Positions 62,265 to 64,000 of a stretch of DNA of 64,000 bases are shown here, piece by piece. The notes under the pieces are model-generated. The model was not told the DNA's origin, did not search any database, and was given only the letters and a program-made list of their open reading frames with translations. This DNA is from Haloterrigena gelatinilytica (GTDB lineage Archaea > Halobacteriota > Halobacteria > Halobacteriales > Natrialbaceae): NCBI RefSeq assembly GCF_013342145.1, contig NZ_JABUQZ010000001.1, positions 2,542,001-2,606,000 on the forward strand, in the 5' to 3' direction. Within the stretch, counting starts at the first letter, position 1. Each line of letters starts with the position of its first letter. Position numbers and translations under genes: made by a program.

Positions 62265-62552
62265 TCAGATCTCGTCGACCAGGTTCGCGAAGTCGTCTGT
62301 GTCGACGATCTCCATCGTCTGGGCCGACAGACCGTGCCGACGGAGGGTCAACGCCGATTTGAACGCCGACTCCCGGTCGGCCGCGTCGAAGAGAACGAGA
62401 AAATCGTGTTCTCCCAGGATCGCGTACGAGTCGAGCACTTCCGCCTCGTGGTCCTCGAACTCGGTTCTGATCTCGCCCCAGATCGACGATAGTTCCTGCG
62501 CGTTCTGGACGGATCGGTCGTCGACGTCGACGAGCGACGCGTAGGTTGCCAT
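62265..62552 (-). CDS. GYD domain protein
   Basis: 95 residues starting MATYASLVDVDDRSVQNAQE. The pattern of a short ferredoxin-like fold (TYASLVDV, IWGEIRTEFEDHEAEVLDSY, ILGEHDFLVLFDAADRESAF, MEIVDTDDFANLVDE) matches GYD-type proteins with the GxxDFxxxxExPD-like segment here GEHDFLVLFDAAD. The biochemical role of the family is unknown. It is divergent from pyruvate kinase with about 120 bp between. Confidence 0.7.
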   Translation of the reverse strand: MATYASLVDVDDRSVQNAQELSSIWGEIRTEFEDHEAEVLDSYAILGEHDFLVLFDAADRESAFKSALTLRRHGLSAQTMEIVDTDDFANLVDEI

Positions 62553-62672
62553 ACGTCGGCGTCCGGCAAACGAGCGGAAAACGGTTCGCGTGGCACAGGA
62601 CGGCACGAACGAGAACTCGAGTGCGAGTTACCGACCCCACCATTTTTGGCCGTACTCGCGCAACGTCGACCC

Positions 62673-64000
62673 ATGCGAAACGCGAAAATCGTCTGTACGC
62701 TGGGGCCCGCCTCGAGCGATCGGGGCACGATTCAGGAGCTCGCCGAGGCGGGGATGTCGGTCGCGAGGCTGAACGCTAGCCACGGCAGCCGGGAGGATCG
62801 CGCCGAGTTGATCGACCGCGTTCGGGCCGTCGACGAGGAGCGGCCGGAGCCCGTCGCGGTGATGCTCGACATGCAGGGCCCGGAGATCCGGACCGCGCCG
62901 CTTCCCGACGGCGAGACGGTCTCCCTCGAGACCGGCTCCGAGATCCGGTTCGTCGAGGGCGACGAGGCGAACTCGGAGACCGTCGGCCTCTCCCTGCCCA
63001 TCGGCGCCGTCGAAGAGGGCGACCGAATCCTGCTCGACGACGGCCTGATCGAGACGACCGTCCTCGAGCACGACGGCGACTCGGTTCGGGCCCGCGTCGA
63101 CGCCGGCGGCGAACTGGCCGGCCGCAAGGGCGTCAACGTCCCCGGCGTCGATCTCGATCTGGATATCGTCACCGAGAAAGACCGGAAGGACCTCGAGCTG
63201 GCCGCCGAGAAGGAGGTCGACTTCGTCGCGGCGAGTTTCGTCCGCGACGCCGAGGACGTCTACGAGGTCAGCGAAGTCTTAGAGGAGTTGGGCGTCGAGA
63301 TCCCGCTGATCGCGAAGATCGAGCGAGCCGGTGCGGTGGCGAACCTCGAGGAGATCATCGAAGCGTCCTACGGGATCATGGTCGCCCGCGGCGACCTGGG
63401 CGTGGAGTGTCCGATGGAGGACGTCCCGATGATCCAGAAGCGGATCATCCGGAACTGCCGCGAGGCGGGGTCGCCCGTGATCACCGCCACGGAGATGCTC
63501 GACTCGATGGTCCACGCCCGGCGGCCGACCCGCGCCGAGGCCTCCGACGTGGCGAACGCCGTCCTCGACGGCACCGACGCGGTGATGCTGTCGGCCGAAA
63601 CCGCCATCGGCGACCACCCCGCCGAGGTCGTCGACGCGATGGACAGCATCATTCGCGAGGTCGAGGAATCGAACGAGTACGACGAACTGCTCGAGCAGCG
63701 CGTTCCCGCCGCCGGCGAGGCGCGAACGGACGCGCTGGCGCGCTCGGCGCGCTTCCTCGCGCGGGATATCGACGCGGACGCCGTCGTCGCCGCGACCGAA
63801 TCCGGCTACACGGCGCTGAAGACGGCCAAGTACCGGCCGGGCGTGCCGGTCGTCGCCTCGACGCCGAGCCACCGCGTCCGCCGACAGCTGTCGCTTACGT
63901 GGGGCGTGACGCCGCTGTACGCCCGCGTCTCCGATCAGGGGGCCGACGCGGTCGTCGAACGAGCCGTCCAGGCGGCCTTAGACGCCGGCGTCGCCGAGAG
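62673..64000 (+). CDS. pyk: Pyruvate kinase, 3' end outside window
   Basis: 442 codons seen, ATG 62673 (MRNAKIVCTLGPASSDRGTI). All catalytic blocks are visible: VARLNASHGSREDR, AVMLDMQGPEIRTAPL, KDRKDLELAAEKEVDFVAASFVRDAED, IPLIAKIERAGAVANLEEII (active-site Lys in AKIE), GIMVARGDLGVECPMEDVP and SPVITATEMLDSMVHARRPTRAEASDVANAVLDGTDAVMLSAET. The C-terminal regulatory domain is cut. The enzyme forms pyruvate and ATP from PEP in glycolysis. Confidence 0.96.
   Translation, partial: MRNAKIVCTLGPASSDRGTIQELAEAGMSVARLNASHGSREDRAELIDRVRAVDEERPEPVAVMLDMQGPEIRTAPLPDGETVSLETGSEIRFVEGDEANSETVGLSLPIGAVEEGDRILLDDGLIETTVLEHDGDSVRARVDAGGELAGRKGVNVPGVDLDLDIVTEKDRKDLELAAEKEVDFVAASFVRDAEDVYEVSEVLEELGVEIPLIAKIERAGAVANLEEIIEASYGIMVARGDLGVECPMEDVPMIQKRIIRNCREAGSPVITATEMLDSMVHARRPTRAEASDVANAVLDGTDAVMLSAETAIGDHPAEVVDAMDSIIREVEESNEYDELLEQRVPAAGEARTDALARSARFLARDIDADAVVAATESGYTALKTAKYRPGVPVVASTPSHRVRRQLSLTWGVTPLYARVSDQGADAVVERAVQAALDAGVAE

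Overview
This 64-kb window looks like chromosomal DNA from a halophilic archaeon. The basis is high GC, proteins rich in Asp/Glu, Tat-type lipoprotein signals, TATA-box promoters with near-leaderless starts, and archaeal information-processing genes (L44e, S27e, aIF2-alpha, Nop10, thermosome, LonB, an initiator tRNA-Met with A1:U72). The closest guess is Natrialbales (Natrinema/Haloterrigena-like), which is inference only. Both ends cut genes: a thiolase on the left and pyruvate kinase on the right.

Layout. 0-8.5 kb: thiolase, M42 peptidase, a small HTH protein, an SLC13 anion permease, an MFS carrier, an SRPBCC protein, an aldehyde ferredoxin oxidoreductase homologue and a small acidic protein. 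8.7-16 kb: a formate module made of an OFA-type transporter, a degenerate NuoF-like subunit, a NuoG/FdhF-type formate dehydrogenase interrupted by a 1-base frameshift, and a short TrxB-like flavoprotein. 16-19.7 kb: a NIS siderophore synthetase whose 3' end is duplicated around an inserted pilin-like gene. 19.7-23.2 kb: a CinA-type domain protein, CoaBC, a membrane HTH protein with a 31-codon leader ORF, and a purine phosphoribosyltransferase. 23.3-32.7 kb: a complete Dpp/Opp-type ABC importer, with a second binding-protein gene facing it. Both binding proteins appear circularly permuted. 32.7-33.3 kb: initiator tRNA-Met with duplicated 3'-end fragments and palindromes. 33.3-37.7 kb: GtrA, an HAH_0734-type protein, and a quinol nitric oxide reductase with a long N-terminal extension.

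37.8-40.1 kb is the conserved translation cluster L44e-S27e-aIF2alpha-Nop10-PAC2. 40.1-46.7 kb carries small and accessory proteins, a metal-dependent hydrolase, the thermosome behind a clear promoter, a ricin-lectin remnant, a HalOD1 protein, a SAM hydroxide adenosyltransferase and NadM. 46.9-51.2 kb has membrane LonB, a CPBP protease, a small membrane protein and an MGMT-fold protein without its cysteine. 51.6-55.4 kb is trpCBA followed by the archaeal early shikimate enzyme (ADH synthase), so tryptophan and chorismate synthesis sit together. 55.8-64 kb holds an Nramp-like carrier lacking the metal motifs, a poly-gamma-glutamate hydrolase-like protein, a NUP-family nucleoside protein, a large Tat lipoprotein resembling copper amine oxidases, SprT-like, GYD and unknown proteins, and pyruvate kinase.

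The most unusual signals are the pair of circularly permuted solute-binding proteins, the 98-bp repeat around the pilin gene, and several enzymes that have lost cofactor or catalytic residues (AOR, NuoF, Nramp, MGMT). Three single-base deletions (about 12.37, 27.78 and 37.11 kb) interrupt otherwise coherent reading frames. They may be assembly errors or real mutations. No CRISPR array, transposase gene or rRNA was seen.
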